The notes under the pieces: generated by a model
What the model saw: only the letters and a program-made list of their open reading frames with translations
What the model was told of the DNA's origin: nothing
Databases searched by the model: none
Position numbers and translations under genes: made by a program
Source: Desulfuromusa sp.
GTDB lineage: Bacteria; Desulfobacterota; Desulfuromonadia; Desulfuromonadales; Geopsychrobacteraceae
Length of the DNA: 64,000 nt
Reading direction: 5' to 3'
Assembly (NCBI GenBank): GCA_016744675.1
Contig: JADGDX010000011.1
Coordinates: 1-64,000, forward strand
Part shown: positions 30,198 to 40,619 of the stretch, one piece after another
How the letters are laid out: each line of letters opens with the position of its first letter
How positions within the stretch are numbered: position 1 is the first letter of the stretch

Positions 30198-30722
30198 TTA
30201 TTGGACAACAAAATCGGTAAAATAGATCCGCTTGACTTTCCCTTTGGGCAAAATACTATTCACCTTATTAATCAATTCGGCCTTCAACTGAATTTTCCCT
30301 TGCAAATCGCTTACTTCGCCAAAGGTTTTGCTCCCAATCAACAGCAAAATAGCATCTTTCAGCTGTGGCATTCGCTGGTTGAGTTCCATCGATGTTTCTT
30401 CACTATCAACTTCAACGGTGATCGATGCTTTGAGGTAACGGCTTTCCTCATCATCCATAATATTAATAATGAAACTGTCAATGCTGACCATCGGCCCAAC
30501 CTGCTTGGCCTGTTTTTCTAGTTCAGCCTGCTCCTCCTCAGGAGATATTTTTTCCTCTTCCTCGCCCCCCATCAAGAAAAAATAGCCCGCTCCACCACCA
30601 ATCAGAAGAATTAATACTGCGGCAATAATGATAATGAGCTTCTTTTTTGATCCACCACCTTCTTCAGATTCTTCTGCTTCTTCTTTTTTTGCCATTGTTT
30701 TACCTTTCTTATTTTCCTTCAA
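30198..30722 (-). CDS. fliL: Flagellar basal body-associated protein FliL
   Basis: Single TM then SIDSFIINIMDDEESRYLKASITVEV; start likely MAKKEEAEE within the ORF. Confidence 0.92.
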   Translation of the reverse strand: MKENKKGKTMAKKEEAEESEEGGGSKKKLIIIIAAVLILLIGGGAGYFFLMGGEEEEKISPEEEQAELEKQAKQVGPMVSIDSFIINIMDDEESRYLKASITVEVDSEETSMELNQRMPQLKDAILLLIGSKTFGEVSDLQGKIQLKAELINKVNSILPKGKVKRIYFTDFVVQ

Positions 30723-30740
30723 AAAAGAGTTTTCTCTTCA

Positions 30741-31472
30741 TCAAAATGGAGATTGATCTTTCGCATCCAAGAGATAGGGGAGTTCCTGATCTGGGCCACC
30801 CTGGTTTTCCAGGACAAACTCAACCCGACGGTTCAATGCACGCTCCCGCTCACTCGCGTTAGGGAAAAGGGGCTTTTGCGAACCATACCCGGTTGCCGCC
30901 ATTCGATTCAGCGGAATCAATTGATTGGTTGCCAAATAACGCAACACCATAATGGCCCGGTTCGCTGAAAGGTCCCAATTATTCATTTCGTCACCGAGAT
31001 CGTCAGTGTGCCCTTCAATCTTCAGGTTTAAAGGCAATGGACGAACCAACCCAGCAACTTTTTTAAGTATTTCTTGAGCTTCGGGCTGAAGATATCTCTC
31101 CCCCGACTTGAATAACAATGCTTCATCAATCCGCAAAACAACGGCACCACGATCTTTCACCAGTTTTATTTTTTTATTTAATTTCAATTCGCGAAGTTTG
31201 GTTTTCATACGACGATAAACTTGTGAAGTAAAATCGTCATTAACCGGCGAAAAAGTAACCACTTTAGGCTGAGTAATTTCGGTCTTATCACTGCTTCCCA
31301 TAACCCCAAATGCACCAGCAAGAGAATCACTCGCTTTATTGAACTTGACCTCATCCATATTTGCCATCGACAGCAACAGAACAAAGAAGGTCAGTAACAA
31401 GGTGACCAAGTCACTGAAAGTTGCCATCCACATCGGCGCCCCTGCGGGCGGACATTTATGTTTTCTCGCCAT
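30741..31472 (-). CDS. motB: Flagellar stator protein MotB
   Basis: PMWMATFSDLVTLLLTFFVLLLSM and OmpA-like IEGHTDDLG...NWDLSANRA. Confidence 0.95.
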   Translation of the reverse strand: MARKHKCPPAGAPMWMATFSDLVTLLLTFFVLLLSMANMDEVKFNKASDSLAGAFGVMGSSDKTEITQPKVVTFSPVNDDFTSQVYRRMKTKLRELKLNKKIKLVKDRGAVVLRIDEALLFKSGERYLQPEAQEILKKVAGLVRPLPLNLKIEGHTDDLGDEMNNWDLSANRAIMVLRYLATNQLIPLNRMAATGYGSQKPLFPNASERERALNRRVEFVLENQGGPDQELPYLLDAKDQSPF

Positions 31473-31484
31473 GGTCAGTCCCTC

Positions 31485-32249
31485 TTAGCCAAAGTTACTC
31501 TGACGTTCTTTAGGAGCAACAAAAGCGTGCAGACGCTGTTCCATCAAGCGCGGATTTTCACCCTCGAGAATTGCTTTCATCCCCTCGGTGACCAGGGTTT
31601 TATTCAACACTTCACTCGCTGAACGAATCTTCAATTTCCCCGACATCGGATTGGCAATAACGTTCGCAATAACAGCACCATAGAAGGTGGTCAACAAAGC
31701 AACAGCCATTGCAGGACCAATGGAAGACGGGTCACTCATATTCTGCAGCATCTGCACCAAACCAATCAGGGTACCAATCATTCCCATTGCCGGACCGTAT
31801 GCTGCAATTGTAGCAAAAATGTCGGCCCCTTTTTCATGCCGCTCCATGACATATTCAATCTCTTTTTCCAACATATCCTTAAGAGCTTCTGGTTCCTGGC
31901 CGTCAACTGCCATTTGCAATCCCTTAAGGAAAAATTCATCTTCAATCTCACCCATCACCGCCTGTAAGGAAAGAATCCCTTCTTTACGCGCTTTCCCAGC
32001 ATAGGTAATGAGCTTTTCAATAATATCAACGGGAGACTGCGCTTTATGGAAAAAAGCCTTACGGGCAACTCCAAAAGCTCCGAGGACATCCCCTAAAGGA
32101 AAATGGACAAGGACAGTACCCGTCACACCTCCGAAAACAATGATCATCGAGGCAACATCGATAAACATCATCAGCGATCCACCTTGAAGGATTGCCGAAA
32201 GCATCAACCCAAATGCCGCTACCATACCAATGACTGTTGCAAGATCCAT
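31485..32249 (-). CDS. motA: Flagellar stator protein MotA
   Basis: MotA/ExbB-type TM protein; GPAMGMIGTLIGLVQML; adjacent to motB. Confidence 0.95.
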   Translation of the reverse strand: MDLATVIGMVAAFGLMLSAILQGGSLMMFIDVASMIIVFGGVTGTVLVHFPLGDVLGAFGVARKAFFHKAQSPVDIIEKLITYAGKARKEGILSLQAVMGEIEDEFFLKGLQMAVDGQEPEALKDMLEKEIEYVMERHEKGADIFATIAAYGPAMGMIGTLIGLVQMLQNMSDPSSIGPAMAVALLTTFYGAVIANVIANPMSGKLKIRSASEVLNKTLVTEGMKAILEGENPRLMEQRLHAFVAPKERQSNFG

Positions 32250-32341
32250 ATCTGTCCTCTATCCCATTGATTCCTACAAAAATATGATCATTCCACCCCA
32301 ATCAACACAGGATGAATAAATTAACTACCAACTCATTGTCA

Positions 32342-32357
32342 AGCAGGTTACATGCCA
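32342..32357 (-). promoter_or_regulatory. Candidate sigma-54 promoter upstream of motA
   Basis: Minus strand TGGCATGTAACCTGCT; GG-N10-GC spacing, close to TGGCACG-N4-TTGCW. Confidence 0.55.
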
Positions 32358-32451
32358 TTTCAATTGAAATACCCAAGAAAAATAAATCAAAACGATATTA
32401 GTAAGTTACGTGTCTATCTTTTACAACATAACGGCACAGATGGCATCAATT

Positions 32452-32484
32452 AAAAATGCCGCCACTGAAAATCAGGGCGGCATT
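32452..32484 (-). terminator. Rho-independent terminator downstream of flgE
   Basis: Minus strand AATGCCGCC-CTGATTTTCAGT-GGCGGCATTTTTAA; 9-bp stem with T-run. Confidence 0.85.
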
Positions 32485-32512
32485 GACACCTCATGTCATG
32501 TTTTTGACTCTT

Positions 32513-33865
32513 CTAACGCTTCAGAGAAATAACTTCAGCCAACATTTCATCCGTTGTTGTAATTGTTTTCGAATTGGCCGAAAAACCACGCTGGGTGGTG
32601 ATCATTTTAACAAACTCTTGGGCCAGATCAACATTGGACAGTTCGAGTGAGTTGGTAAAAATCGTTCCGACACCGGAGCCAACCGTACCGACAACCGGGA
32701 CACCTGAATTGTTGCTCTGGGCATACATATTGTTACCAATCTTATCCAAGGAATTCGGATTGGTGAATTTAGCCAGAGCTAAACGCATCAGATTACGTGG
32801 TGTTCCATTGGAAAAATTACCAATAATATTCCCAGCTTCATCGACGCTTAACTGCACCAGAGTTCCCGTCCCATAACCATCTTGTTCTTGAGATACAACA
32901 ACAGAAGGGCTAGCATACTGGCTGGTCTGCATATCAATCTCGACCTGTTGTGTCTGAACCGAAGTGTTAGCCCATTGAAGAGCACCAGCCGTGGTCGCAG
33001 CTGTCGGCCGTGGAACGAGCGGGTCACTATCAGCATCACCTGCGGTGCTGTGAAGTGGGCTCCCATCAACATAAGTCAGGCGACCGCTGGCATCAAATTC
33101 AAGAGTTCCGCTACCAACAACTGCCAACTCACCAGAAGTTCCGCTGCCATCGATTCCGGCAACAACATTGATTTCACCACCATCAACAACGGTATTGTAT
33201 GTCCAATTCAGATCAGACGTTTTGGTAAAGTAGGTCGTCATTAAATGGGTACTACCCAAACTGTCATAAACCTGTATTGAGGTGGCGTAGGTTGAAGTGT
33301 CAGCAGGGTCTAGACGATCAAAACCACCTACCACAGCGATGGAATCGGAATCAAGGTTCGTGTTCAGGTCAATGTTTGCGGTTGGCCCTGCGGCCGTAAA
33401 CGACTGGGTATTGGCCTGAATTGGAACCAAATCACCTACGGTATTCCCATTTTCATCCAGCTGAAACCCCATCAGATTATAGCCTTCAGGATTTACCATA
33501 TAGCCTTCGCCATTAAAACGAAAAGCTCCCGCACGAGTGTAGTTGTTGACAGCATTCCCACCCGCTGGGTCACTGACAATAAAGAAGCCGGATCCTTCAA
33601 CGGCAAGGTCGGTGTTTGTTTCAGTATTTTCAAACGTTCCCTGACTGAAAATATTATCGACAATCGACAAACCAACACCACGCCCAACTTGTGAAGTCCC
33701 ACCCGATCCAGAGATTTCACTGGAGAGCAGATCGCCAAAAATTGCGCGACTTGATTTAAACCCAATTGTATTGGCGTTGGCAATGTTGTTACCGATAACA
33801 CTCATGGCATTACCGTTAGCATTAAGACCACTGACACCACTATAAAGAGAACTGGAAACTCCCAT
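32513..33865 (-). CDS. flgE: Flagellar hook protein FlgE
   Basis: MGVSSSLYSGVSGLNANGNAMSVIGNNIANANTIGFKSSRAIFGDLLS; ORF opens at 33895. Confidence 0.96.
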   Translation of the reverse strand: MGVSSSLYSGVSGLNANGNAMSVIGNNIANANTIGFKSSRAIFGDLLSSEISGSGGTSQVGRGVGLSIVDNIFSQGTFENTETNTDLAVEGSGFFIVSDPAGGNAVNNYTRAGAFRFNGEGYMVNPEGYNLMGFQLDENGNTVGDLVPIQANTQSFTAAGPTANIDLNTNLDSDSIAVVGGFDRLDPADTSTYATSIQVYDSLGSTHLMTTYFTKTSDLNWTYNTVVDGGEINVVAGIDGSGTSGELAVVGSGTLEFDASGRLTYVDGSPLHSTAGDADSDPLVPRPTAATTAGALQWANTSVQTQQVEIDMQTSQYASPSVVVSQEQDGYGTGTLVQLSVDEAGNIIGNFSNGTPRNLMRLALAKFTNPNSLDKIGNNMYAQSNNSGVPVVGTVGSGVGTIFTNSLELSNVDLAQEFVKMITTQRGFSANSKTITTTDEMLAEVISLKR

Positions 33866-33938
33866 CTTATCACTCCCTGTTTGAAGCCGCGTCAATCAGT
33901 CGGCGGCTTGCGAACCTCCTGCAAGAGGACCGGTTCGG

Positions 33939-34319
33939 TTAGGCAAAAATTGCGCTATCTATATTAGTAAAAACATTATTCTTCAATTGTTCCCGATCAA
34001 CCACTGTCACAACCGTATCGTTCTTGACACTGACCACCAGCGCCGTATTATCGAGCATTACTAAAGATTCTTTACCACCTTTGTCGTTCACCTGAGAAAC
34101 TGCGCTTTCGAGCCTTTCAATTTGATTGGCATTAAACTGAATCCCTCGACTGTTCATTCGCTGAGTCGCATGCTTTGAAAACTTGACCGTTCCCTGCGTT
34201 AATTTATCCTGCAGAAGTTGATCAAATTGTCCACGTCCGGTTGCGGTCCCCTGAGGTTTACGAACTTGGTTTTGGGGGGATATAATCGGTTGCGGGATGA
34301 TGGTAATGCGATCGGTCAT
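33939..34319 (-). CDS. Flagellar operon protein (YvyF/TIGR02530-like)
   Basis: 126 aa; KFSKHATQRMNSRGIQFNANQIERLESAVSQVNDKGGKESLVMLDNTALVVSVKN; between flgD and flgE. Confidence 0.85.
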   Translation of the reverse strand: MTDRITIIPQPIISPQNQVRKPQGTATGRGQFDQLLQDKLTQGTVKFSKHATQRMNSRGIQFNANQIERLESAVSQVNDKGGKESLVMLDNTALVVSVKNDTVVTVVDREQLKNNVFTNIDSAIFA

Positions 34320-34981
34320 AGGGCAACCCCAGCTTTTTCGACCTTATTCATCGCAAACGATCCCGATGTTGTTTCCAGTTCAGCCATCGGTCCACTCATA
34401 TCGACGGCTTCCACTCGTCCACGGATCAAAGGTGATGATCCAAGCACATGATCTTCGCCATCAACAGCACGAATAATTAAGGAATAATCACCTGAAGTCA
34501 GAGGCGTACCGGAATCACTCGTTCCATCCCAATTGACAAAATATTCACCCGGATCATTTTCTTCACCAGATAAAGTAGCCAACGTTGCCCCTGATTCACT
34601 CAGGATATACATTTTGACATCTTCGGCCTGTGAGTCGAGACGATAACCAAGCTCCATCTCTTCACCATTAAAATGAAATTTATCGGTCTGGGCAACAACA
34701 TCTTGACCAATCAATCCCAATGCTGACATCCGCTCCATCTCACTACTCATTGCCGTCAGCCCTTCAAGACTCGTGTTCATATTCGTCAACTGTTCCAACT
34801 GACTGAACTGGGCCAACTGAGAAGTAAATTCAGTCGGATCCGAGGGATTCATCGGGTCTTGATTTTCCAATTGCGCCACGAGTAACAAAAGAAAGTCATT
34901 TTTCCCCATCGAGACGTCATCACTGCTTGTCGTCGTTGTTGGAACGGTATAACCTGTATCAATTCCACTAATTGCTGACAT
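34316..34981 (-). CDS. flgD: Flagellar hook capping protein FlgD
   Basis: KNDFLLLLVAQLENQDPMNPSDPTEFTSQLAQFSQLEQL. Confidence 0.96.
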   Translation of the reverse strand: MSAISGIDTGYTVPTTTTSSDDVSMGKNDFLLLLVAQLENQDPMNPSDPTEFTSQLAQFSQLEQLTNMNTSLEGLTAMSSEMERMSALGLIGQDVVAQTDKFHFNGEEMELGYRLDSQAEDVKMYILSESGATLATLSGEENDPGEYFVNWDGTSDSGTPLTSGDYSLIIRAVDGEDHVLGSSPLIRGRVEAVDMSGPMAELETTSGSFAMNKVEKAGVAL

Positions 34982-35013
34982 CTAAAAGTCCTCCTTTCTT
35001 TTATTATTTTCTC

Positions 35014-36573
35014 TTACACACGGAGACTGATACCTCCACCACCTGTTTGCATCAGATGGGCTAAAGGAATAGCTTGATCTTCCTCCATCACCTGAGACCA
35101 CTCATCCTCTTGGGGTGATTGCTGGCTTTGATCCTGTTGAGACAGGTTATCAAACTGACCATTTTGTTGACGTTGATCAATGTTGACTTGAAATTGGTCA
35201 ATCTTCAGACCTTGTTCAGCAAGAGCATTCCGCAATTGTGGTAGGTTACGTTCAAGAACTTCCTGAACCTGCTGCGTTTGTGCATGAAGATTCGCCCGAA
35301 CACGATCACCTTCAACCATCAGTTCCAGTTTTAAAGAACCTAGCTCCGCCGGTTGCAGACGTAGAACCATACGGCCAGACTCACCATTTTGACTGCCTGA
35401 AATATGGGTTACGACCTGGTCAAAAATCTGACTTTCAGCAACCTGCTGTCCGCTCGGCAATTGAACGGTCGGCACTTCTGGCATCACGCGATTCGCAACA
35501 TTCTGAACCTGCGAGGCTGTCGGTTGAAACGCCCCTTGGACTTGACGGGTTAGTGCATCCAATCCTTGCTTTGGAGTTTGTTGAAGCAATTCTGCGAAAT
35601 CGGCATCACCTTGTTCACTTGTTGCTTCGTTCACAGGTTGATCGGTCACGCTAACATTTTGCGGAGTCACAGCTGTATTGCCTTGCTGAGCTCCCTTTGT
35701 TTGATTCACAGATTGACGTGACATTTGCTGTTGAATCGTTTCTGTCCGCGGCTTAAGTAAACCGGCAAAACGTGGATCGATTTCCTCAACAACTTCAGAA
35801 GAAAGAAACTCTTCAGAAGTCATCTCAGCAGCCACTTCGACAACCTCACCTGAGGTTGAGGCAACTGCCTTTGGATCTGCAGCAACGGCATTGATCACTT
35901 TTTGAAGAATTTGACGAGCTTCGGACAGATTTTCCACTATTTTAGGCGTATCAACTTTTGAACTATCGACCGCCATCATAGCAGCAGCTAAGTCAACAGC
36001 ACCTGACTGCTCTTGCTCACTTGGCATCTCTTCTTCCAATTGAATTTCGAGTTGTGACGCCAATTGAGCCAGTGGATTTTCTCCACCATCCTCACTTAGA
36101 ACTTGTAACTGTTCCGTCAGTGCCGACAGATCAATGCCCGCGAGAACCTGCTCACCTTCCAAATCACTGCTATCCAGTTGTTGCACCAGTTGGTTCAACA
36201 ATTCCTCCACAGTACCAAACTCTTCAGTCAGTTCTGGTGACGAGTCACCAGCGATAACTTGCACTAATTGAACAACGGTCTTTTGCAGTTCAACAACAGC
36301 AATAGCTTGGTCTGTTTCAGCCGCAGCGGCATTCTCTACGTTCTGACTCTCAACCTGTTGTGTCGGTTGTGCCTTTTGGTCTGCTGCATGTGGTTTTGCA
36401 TCAACCTTTTGACTGGCCTCTTTTTGTCTATGCTTAGGAGCTTCAGTTGGTCGTTGCTCTTTCATAACCTGACCGAAAGTATTCCCCTTAGATTCGACCT
36501 GTTTTGTTGACACCATCGGTTCTGTCATACTCATACCTGTGTCGATCATGGACAATGCTTGCATCTGTTTCAC
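35014..36573 (-). CDS. fliK: Flagellar hook-length control protein FliK
   Basis: Gln-rich linker and C-terminal LRLQPAELGSLKLELMVEGDRVRANLHAQTQQVQEVLERNLPQLRNAL. Confidence 0.93.
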   Translation of the reverse strand: MKQMQALSMIDTGMSMTEPMVSTKQVESKGNTFGQVMKEQRPTEAPKHRQKEASQKVDAKPHAADQKAQPTQQVESQNVENAAAAETDQAIAVVELQKTVVQLVQVIAGDSSPELTEEFGTVEELLNQLVQQLDSSDLEGEQVLAGIDLSALTEQLQVLSEDGGENPLAQLASQLEIQLEEEMPSEQEQSGAVDLAAAMMAVDSSKVDTPKIVENLSEARQILQKVINAVAADPKAVASTSGEVVEVAAEMTSEEFLSSEVVEEIDPRFAGLLKPRTETIQQQMSRQSVNQTKGAQQGNTAVTPQNVSVTDQPVNEATSEQGDADFAELLQQTPKQGLDALTRQVQGAFQPTASQVQNVANRVMPEVPTVQLPSGQQVAESQIFDQVVTHISGSQNGESGRMVLRLQPAELGSLKLELMVEGDRVRANLHAQTQQVQEVLERNLPQLRNALAEQGLKIDQFQVNIDQRQQNGQFDNLSQQDQSQQSPQEDEWSQVMEEDQAIPLAHLMQTGGGGISLRV

Positions 36574-36601
36574 CTCCTTTCGTTGGGTTTTGTTTTCGGG
36601 C

Positions 36602-37111
36602 TTAGCCGCCCGATCTATCCTTCACCGGTATTTCGGTAAAAGCTTTGCTTAGTTCTGTTGCTGTTTCTGCATCGAGGCTGTCGAGTATTTTCCCTGCTGT
36701 CTTTTTCTTAATTCCGAGTAACAGGTCGACTGCCAATTGATGATCAAGTGATCGAATTAATGCGGCCGCTTTTTGTGGGACCATCTTTTCATATATTTTA
36801 CTCAGTTCCCCAATCCTCTCGCCTTCCGTTTCCTCTTTGCGATCGAGCAATTTAACTAATTCTTCTCGCAACGTTTTCATTGCTGCGAGCTTCTTATCGA
36901 CTTCAACTTCGAGGGTCTTTAGCTCCATTTTCCGAGCATCAATTTTTTCTTCGATCTCATCTAGTTTGGCGTATTCATCTTCGATCGAAACCAGAATCCG
37001 ACGTTCTTCAACGGAGGAAATCTTTTCCTCATCTACCTGACCTGGTTCTGCGGCCAAGACAACCCCGGAACACATTAGAGACAGCATTGACAGTAATATC
37101 ATTCTCATCAT
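36602..37111 (-). CDS. MotE-like / MgtE N-terminal-domain flagellar protein
   Basis: Signal peptide, coiled coil, MVPQKAAALIRSLDHQLAVDLLLGIKKKTAGKILDSLD. Confidence 0.8.
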   Translation of the reverse strand: MMRMILLSMLSLMCSGVVLAAEPGQVDEEKISSVEERRILVSIEDEYAKLDEIEEKIDARKMELKTLEVEVDKKLAAMKTLREELVKLLDRKEETEGERIGELSKIYEKMVPQKAAALIRSLDHQLAVDLLLGIKKKTAGKILDSLDAETATELSKAFTEIPVKDRSGG

Positions 37112-37548
37112 CAGTTATTTCCTTTGCTTCGTAGACTGATCTCATCGAGTATCTCCCGCTCCTTACGAGACAGTTCCTGGCGATATTCAGCATCTTGTTT
37201 ATCTTTTAATTTCTCCAGGACCTGTCGTTCTCGAGCAACATGGAGCAGTTCCTCACGCTCTGAAGCAATCTGTTGTTCCAAACGTTTCAGTTGAAGCTGA
37301 ATATCCTCAATCAAAAGTCGACAGTGGCCAATTTGTGATTCATAAAGATCGATCTCAGCAACCGTTAACCCGTCCTTCTGGCGATCCTTTAATTCAGTAT
37401 CATGTTTTTGCAGATTGCCCTGTTGCATCTGAAGCTGGTTTTCCAAATCATTCTGCCGTTGCAAACTGGTAGCCAGAACCTGTTGCGCCTGACCTTCCAG
37501 AGATTGTCGATAATTCAGAACCGATTGGAGTTTAAATTTTCCAGCCAT
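37111..37548 (-). CDS. fliJ: Flagellar export protein FliJ
   Basis: 145 aa coiled coil; KFKLQSVLNYRQSLEGQAQQ; next to fliI. Confidence 0.88.
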   Translation of the reverse strand: MAGKFKLQSVLNYRQSLEGQAQQVLATSLQRQNDLENQLQMQQGNLQKHDTELKDRQKDGLTVAEIDLYESQIGHCRLLIEDIQLQLKRLEQQIASEREELLHVARERQVLEKLKDKQDAEYRQELSRKEREILDEISLRSKGNN

Positions 37549-37551
37549 TTA

Positions 37552-38874
37552 TCACCTTGTCCCCTGACGGCGATCTTGCAAAAGGCTCGTCAGTTCATCT
37601 AAGGTTTGATCCAGACCCACGGCATCATTCATCCCTTGACGGAGGAAATCTGTCACCGCTTCTATCTGTGAGATCGCATAGTCAATCTTACCGTTGCTCC
37701 CTTCAACATAAGCACCGATATTAATCAGGTCTTCAGCCTCTTTATAAGTGGCCATAATCTCCCGGACGCGGCCGTTGAGTTGAGTGTGCTCGGGGCTAAC
37801 AATATCGCGCATAACGCGACTGGCCGAATTAAGGATATCGATCGAAGGATAGTGGTTCTTTGCTGCGATATCACGAGACAAAACAATATGCCCGTCAAGA
37901 ATTGACCTGACAGCATCAGCAATTGGCTCGTTCATATCGTCACCTTCAACCAGAACGGTATAGAGACCAGTAATGCTCCCTTTTCCCTTAAAGCTACCGG
38001 CACGTTCCAACAGTTTGGGCAATGTAGCAAAAACAGAGGGCGTATAGCCTTTGGTTGTGGGTGGCTCACCAATCGCCAGACCAACTTCACGCATCGCCAT
38101 AGCAAAGCGGGTGACCGAATCCATCAGAAGCAGAACGTTTTTCCCTTGAGCGCAAAAATGCTCTGCAATTGTCGTCGCAACAAAGGCGCCGCGCATCCGT
38201 AACAAAGGAGACTGATCTGAGGTTGCTGTCACAACAACCGAACGGGCTAACCCTTCGGGACCAAGATCTCGTTCAATAAACTCACGCACCTCCCGGCCCC
38301 GCTCACCAATCAGAGCAATCACATTGACATCGGCCTGCGTATGTTTTGCCATCATCCCCAGCAAAACACTCTTGCCAACACCCGAACCGGCCATAATTCC
38401 CATGCGCTGCCCTGAACCACACGTCAACAAGCCGTTGATGGCTCGGACTCCAAGGTCAAGAGGATGGATAATTGGCTTACGCGCCATCGGACTAGCTGGC
38501 AATGAGTAAAGGGGGCATTCATTTTCGCAAGTCTGTAAAGGACGTTCATCGAGAGGTTGGCCTAAAGCATCAAGAACACGCCCCAAAAGATGGTCACCGA
38601 CCGGGATAGAGGCACTGTCTCGAACAATCTGGATCAAACTACCGGGACCGAGACCCCGCAATTCTCCCAATGGCATCAGAAGGGCACGAGAGTCACGAAA
38701 GCCAACAACTTCTGCCGGGACAGACTCACCACCACCCAGAGGAATTAGCCGACAGAGGGTTCCAACGGTTGCGGTCGGACAATACCCTTCGACAACCAGA
38801 CCAACAATCTGGGTCACTTTTCCGCTCACCTTAAGCGGATTGACCGATCTGACGTGTTCAACTAGATCCATCAT
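37552..38874 (-). CDS. fliI: Flagellum-specific ATP synthase FliI
   Basis: Walker A GIMAGSGVGKSVLLGM; LIGERGREVREFIERDLG. Confidence 0.97.
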   Translation of the reverse strand: MMDLVEHVRSVNPLKVSGKVTQIVGLVVEGYCPTATVGTLCRLIPLGGGESVPAEVVGFRDSRALLMPLGELRGLGPGSLIQIVRDSASIPVGDHLLGRVLDALGQPLDERPLQTCENECPLYSLPASPMARKPIIHPLDLGVRAINGLLTCGSGQRMGIMAGSGVGKSVLLGMMAKHTQADVNVIALIGERGREVREFIERDLGPEGLARSVVVTATSDQSPLLRMRGAFVATTIAEHFCAQGKNVLLLMDSVTRFAMAMREVGLAIGEPPTTKGYTPSVFATLPKLLERAGSFKGKGSITGLYTVLVEGDDMNEPIADAVRSILDGHIVLSRDIAAKNHYPSIDILNSASRVMRDIVSPEHTQLNGRVREIMATYKEAEDLINIGAYVEGSNGKIDYAISQIEAVTDFLRQGMNDAVGLDQTLDELTSLLQDRRQGTR

Positions 38875-39533
38875 TCCACATCCGAAATAGCTTCATGTAA
38901 GGCTTGTCGAATTGAGTCCATCTGCGTTTCGAGTGTTGCATCCACATCACCCAACTCAGAGTCAATCCGGCAACCGCCTGGTGAAATTGCTGCATCTGTT
39001 TCAATGCTCAAATTTTTTAAACCACTGATACTGGCAAGAAAAAGTGGCTTTTGTTGAGTGACAATTTCAAGATCGGCAGGATTGATCTGAATCCGATACT
39101 GATCTGCCCGCACCGAAGATTGGAGAGCTGTTTCAATAATCGTCAGAATAATTTGAGGGTCAACTGTGACTTCACGGCGAACAATCTGCTCCGAAACAGC
39201 CATAACCAGCTTCAACATGTCCTGACCGCTGTTTTTTGCCTGAGAATCGCGAAGGCGACTGATCTCTTCTGCCGCAGCAGCTAATGCTTGAGCTGACGTT
39301 GTTAAATTCTCTTCAGCACTATCCAACCCTTCGCGCCGACCACGCGCATAAGCATCCTCAAGTTCCTTAGCAGAATGTCCAGATGCGGCAACAGAAGGAA
39401 CCGGAACGCCCCCTTTTTTAGTAAAACCATCATTGTCTACAGGTGAAGTCGGTTCAGTCTCTCCAAAAGATCGAAACTGGAATTCCTTAAGATCAGCGGT
39501 CTCTGCGTCTCGATAGATCTTAGACAAGCTCAT
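38871..39533 (-). CDS. fliH: Flagellar assembly protein FliH
   Basis: C-terminal LEIVTQQKP...DAAISPGGCRIDSELGDVDATLETQMDSIRQAL; start at MSLSKIY preferred (ORF opens at 39581). Confidence 0.92.
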   Translation of the reverse strand: MSLSKIYRDAETADLKEFQFRSFGETEPTSPVDNDGFTKKGGVPVPSVAASGHSAKELEDAYARGRREGLDSAEENLTTSAQALAAAAEEISRLRDSQAKNSGQDMLKLVMAVSEQIVRREVTVDPQIILTIIETALQSSVRADQYRIQINPADLEIVTQQKPLFLASISGLKNLSIETDAAISPGGCRIDSELGDVDATLETQMDSIRQALHEAISDVE

Positions 39534-40533
39534 CGCCACCACCGCCCCTTCCTGGAATGACAACGCTGCCCTCTTCTTCAAGTTTCAGAGCAACCTTAAC
39601 AACTTCCATCTGCATTGCTTCAACTTCTGATAGTTTCCGTGGTCCCATCGCTTCCAGATCTTCCGCTATCATGTCAGCGGCACGCTGTGAGATATTGCCA
39701 AAGATTTTTTCTTTAATCGGATCGCTGGCGGTTTTCAATGCGAGGGTCAACATATCGGTGCTGACTTCGCGCAGAATCGCCTGCATACCGCGACCATCAA
39801 CAGACGCCAGATCCTCAAAGGTAAACATTCTCCGACGAATTTCTTCTGCCAGGTCGGGATCTGCAGCTTCGATACTGGTTAAAATAACCTGGTCTTCCCC
39901 TTTGTCCATCTTCCCGAGAATTTCAACGACCTTATCAATCCCACCAACCTGCTTGCGGTCTTTACCAACAACGACTCCAACTTCACGTTGCAGAGCCTCT
40001 TCGATTTGATTAATAACTTCGGGCGAAACATTATCGATCTTGGCAATACGATACATAACATCGCCACGCATATCATCGGGGAGTTCCGACAAGATTCGGC
40101 TGGTATGATCTTCTTTCTGAGTCGAGAGAATCAAGGCAACTGTCTGAGGATGTTCATTTTCCAACAACCCAGAGACCATCCGCGGGTGCATTTTTGAAAT
40201 TGTTTCCAGAGGCCGTCCTTCGATCCCTGAAGAAACTTGATCAAGAAGATACTGAGCGCGTTGATCGTCAGCACCACCTAGAATGGCATGCTTGGCAAAC
40301 TCATCGCCTCGGATATAAACACCAACATCTCCACCGCGAACTTCTTTAAATTCTTCGAGAATCTCTCGCGCCAGTGCTGGATCGACACGATCAATTTCCA
40401 TCATGCAGCGGCTGATTTCCCGAACCTCTGAATCGTCGAGAGTTTCAAAAATCTTGGCTGTTGCTTCTTCACCAAGGCAAAGAAGTAAAAGTGCCGCTTT
40501 TTTTGCTCCTGACAGATGTTTTGCTTTTTTCAC
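39520..40533 (-). CDS. fliG: Flagellar motor switch protein FliG
   Basis: 337 aa; EHPQTVALILS, IDRVDPALAREIL, MFTFEDLASVDGRGMQAILREV. Confidence 0.97.
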   Translation of the reverse strand: MKKAKHLSGAKKAALLLLCLGEEATAKIFETLDDSEVREISRCMMEIDRVDPALAREILEEFKEVRGGDVGVYIRGDEFAKHAILGGADDQRAQYLLDQVSSGIEGRPLETISKMHPRMVSGLLENEHPQTVALILSTQKEDHTSRILSELPDDMRGDVMYRIAKIDNVSPEVINQIEEALQREVGVVVGKDRKQVGGIDKVVEILGKMDKGEDQVILTSIEAADPDLAEEIRRRMFTFEDLASVDGRGMQAILREVSTDMLTLALKTASDPIKEKIFGNISQRAADMIAEDLEAMGPRKLSEVEAMQMEVVKVALKLEEEGSVVIPGRGGGGDELV

Positions 40534-40619
40534 AAATCACTCCAAACTTAAATCTATTTAGACTGAAAGTATTGAGTTTTGGTTCCGGCCACTCAACCTT
40601 TCACTCTGTTCTTGCGCCT

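Noticed and set aside
33896-33938. Hairpins AAGCCGC/GCGGCTT and GAACC/GGTTC upstream of flgE
   Set aside because: Possible structure but lacking a terminator T-run and not related to repeat family A-D; too weak to call.
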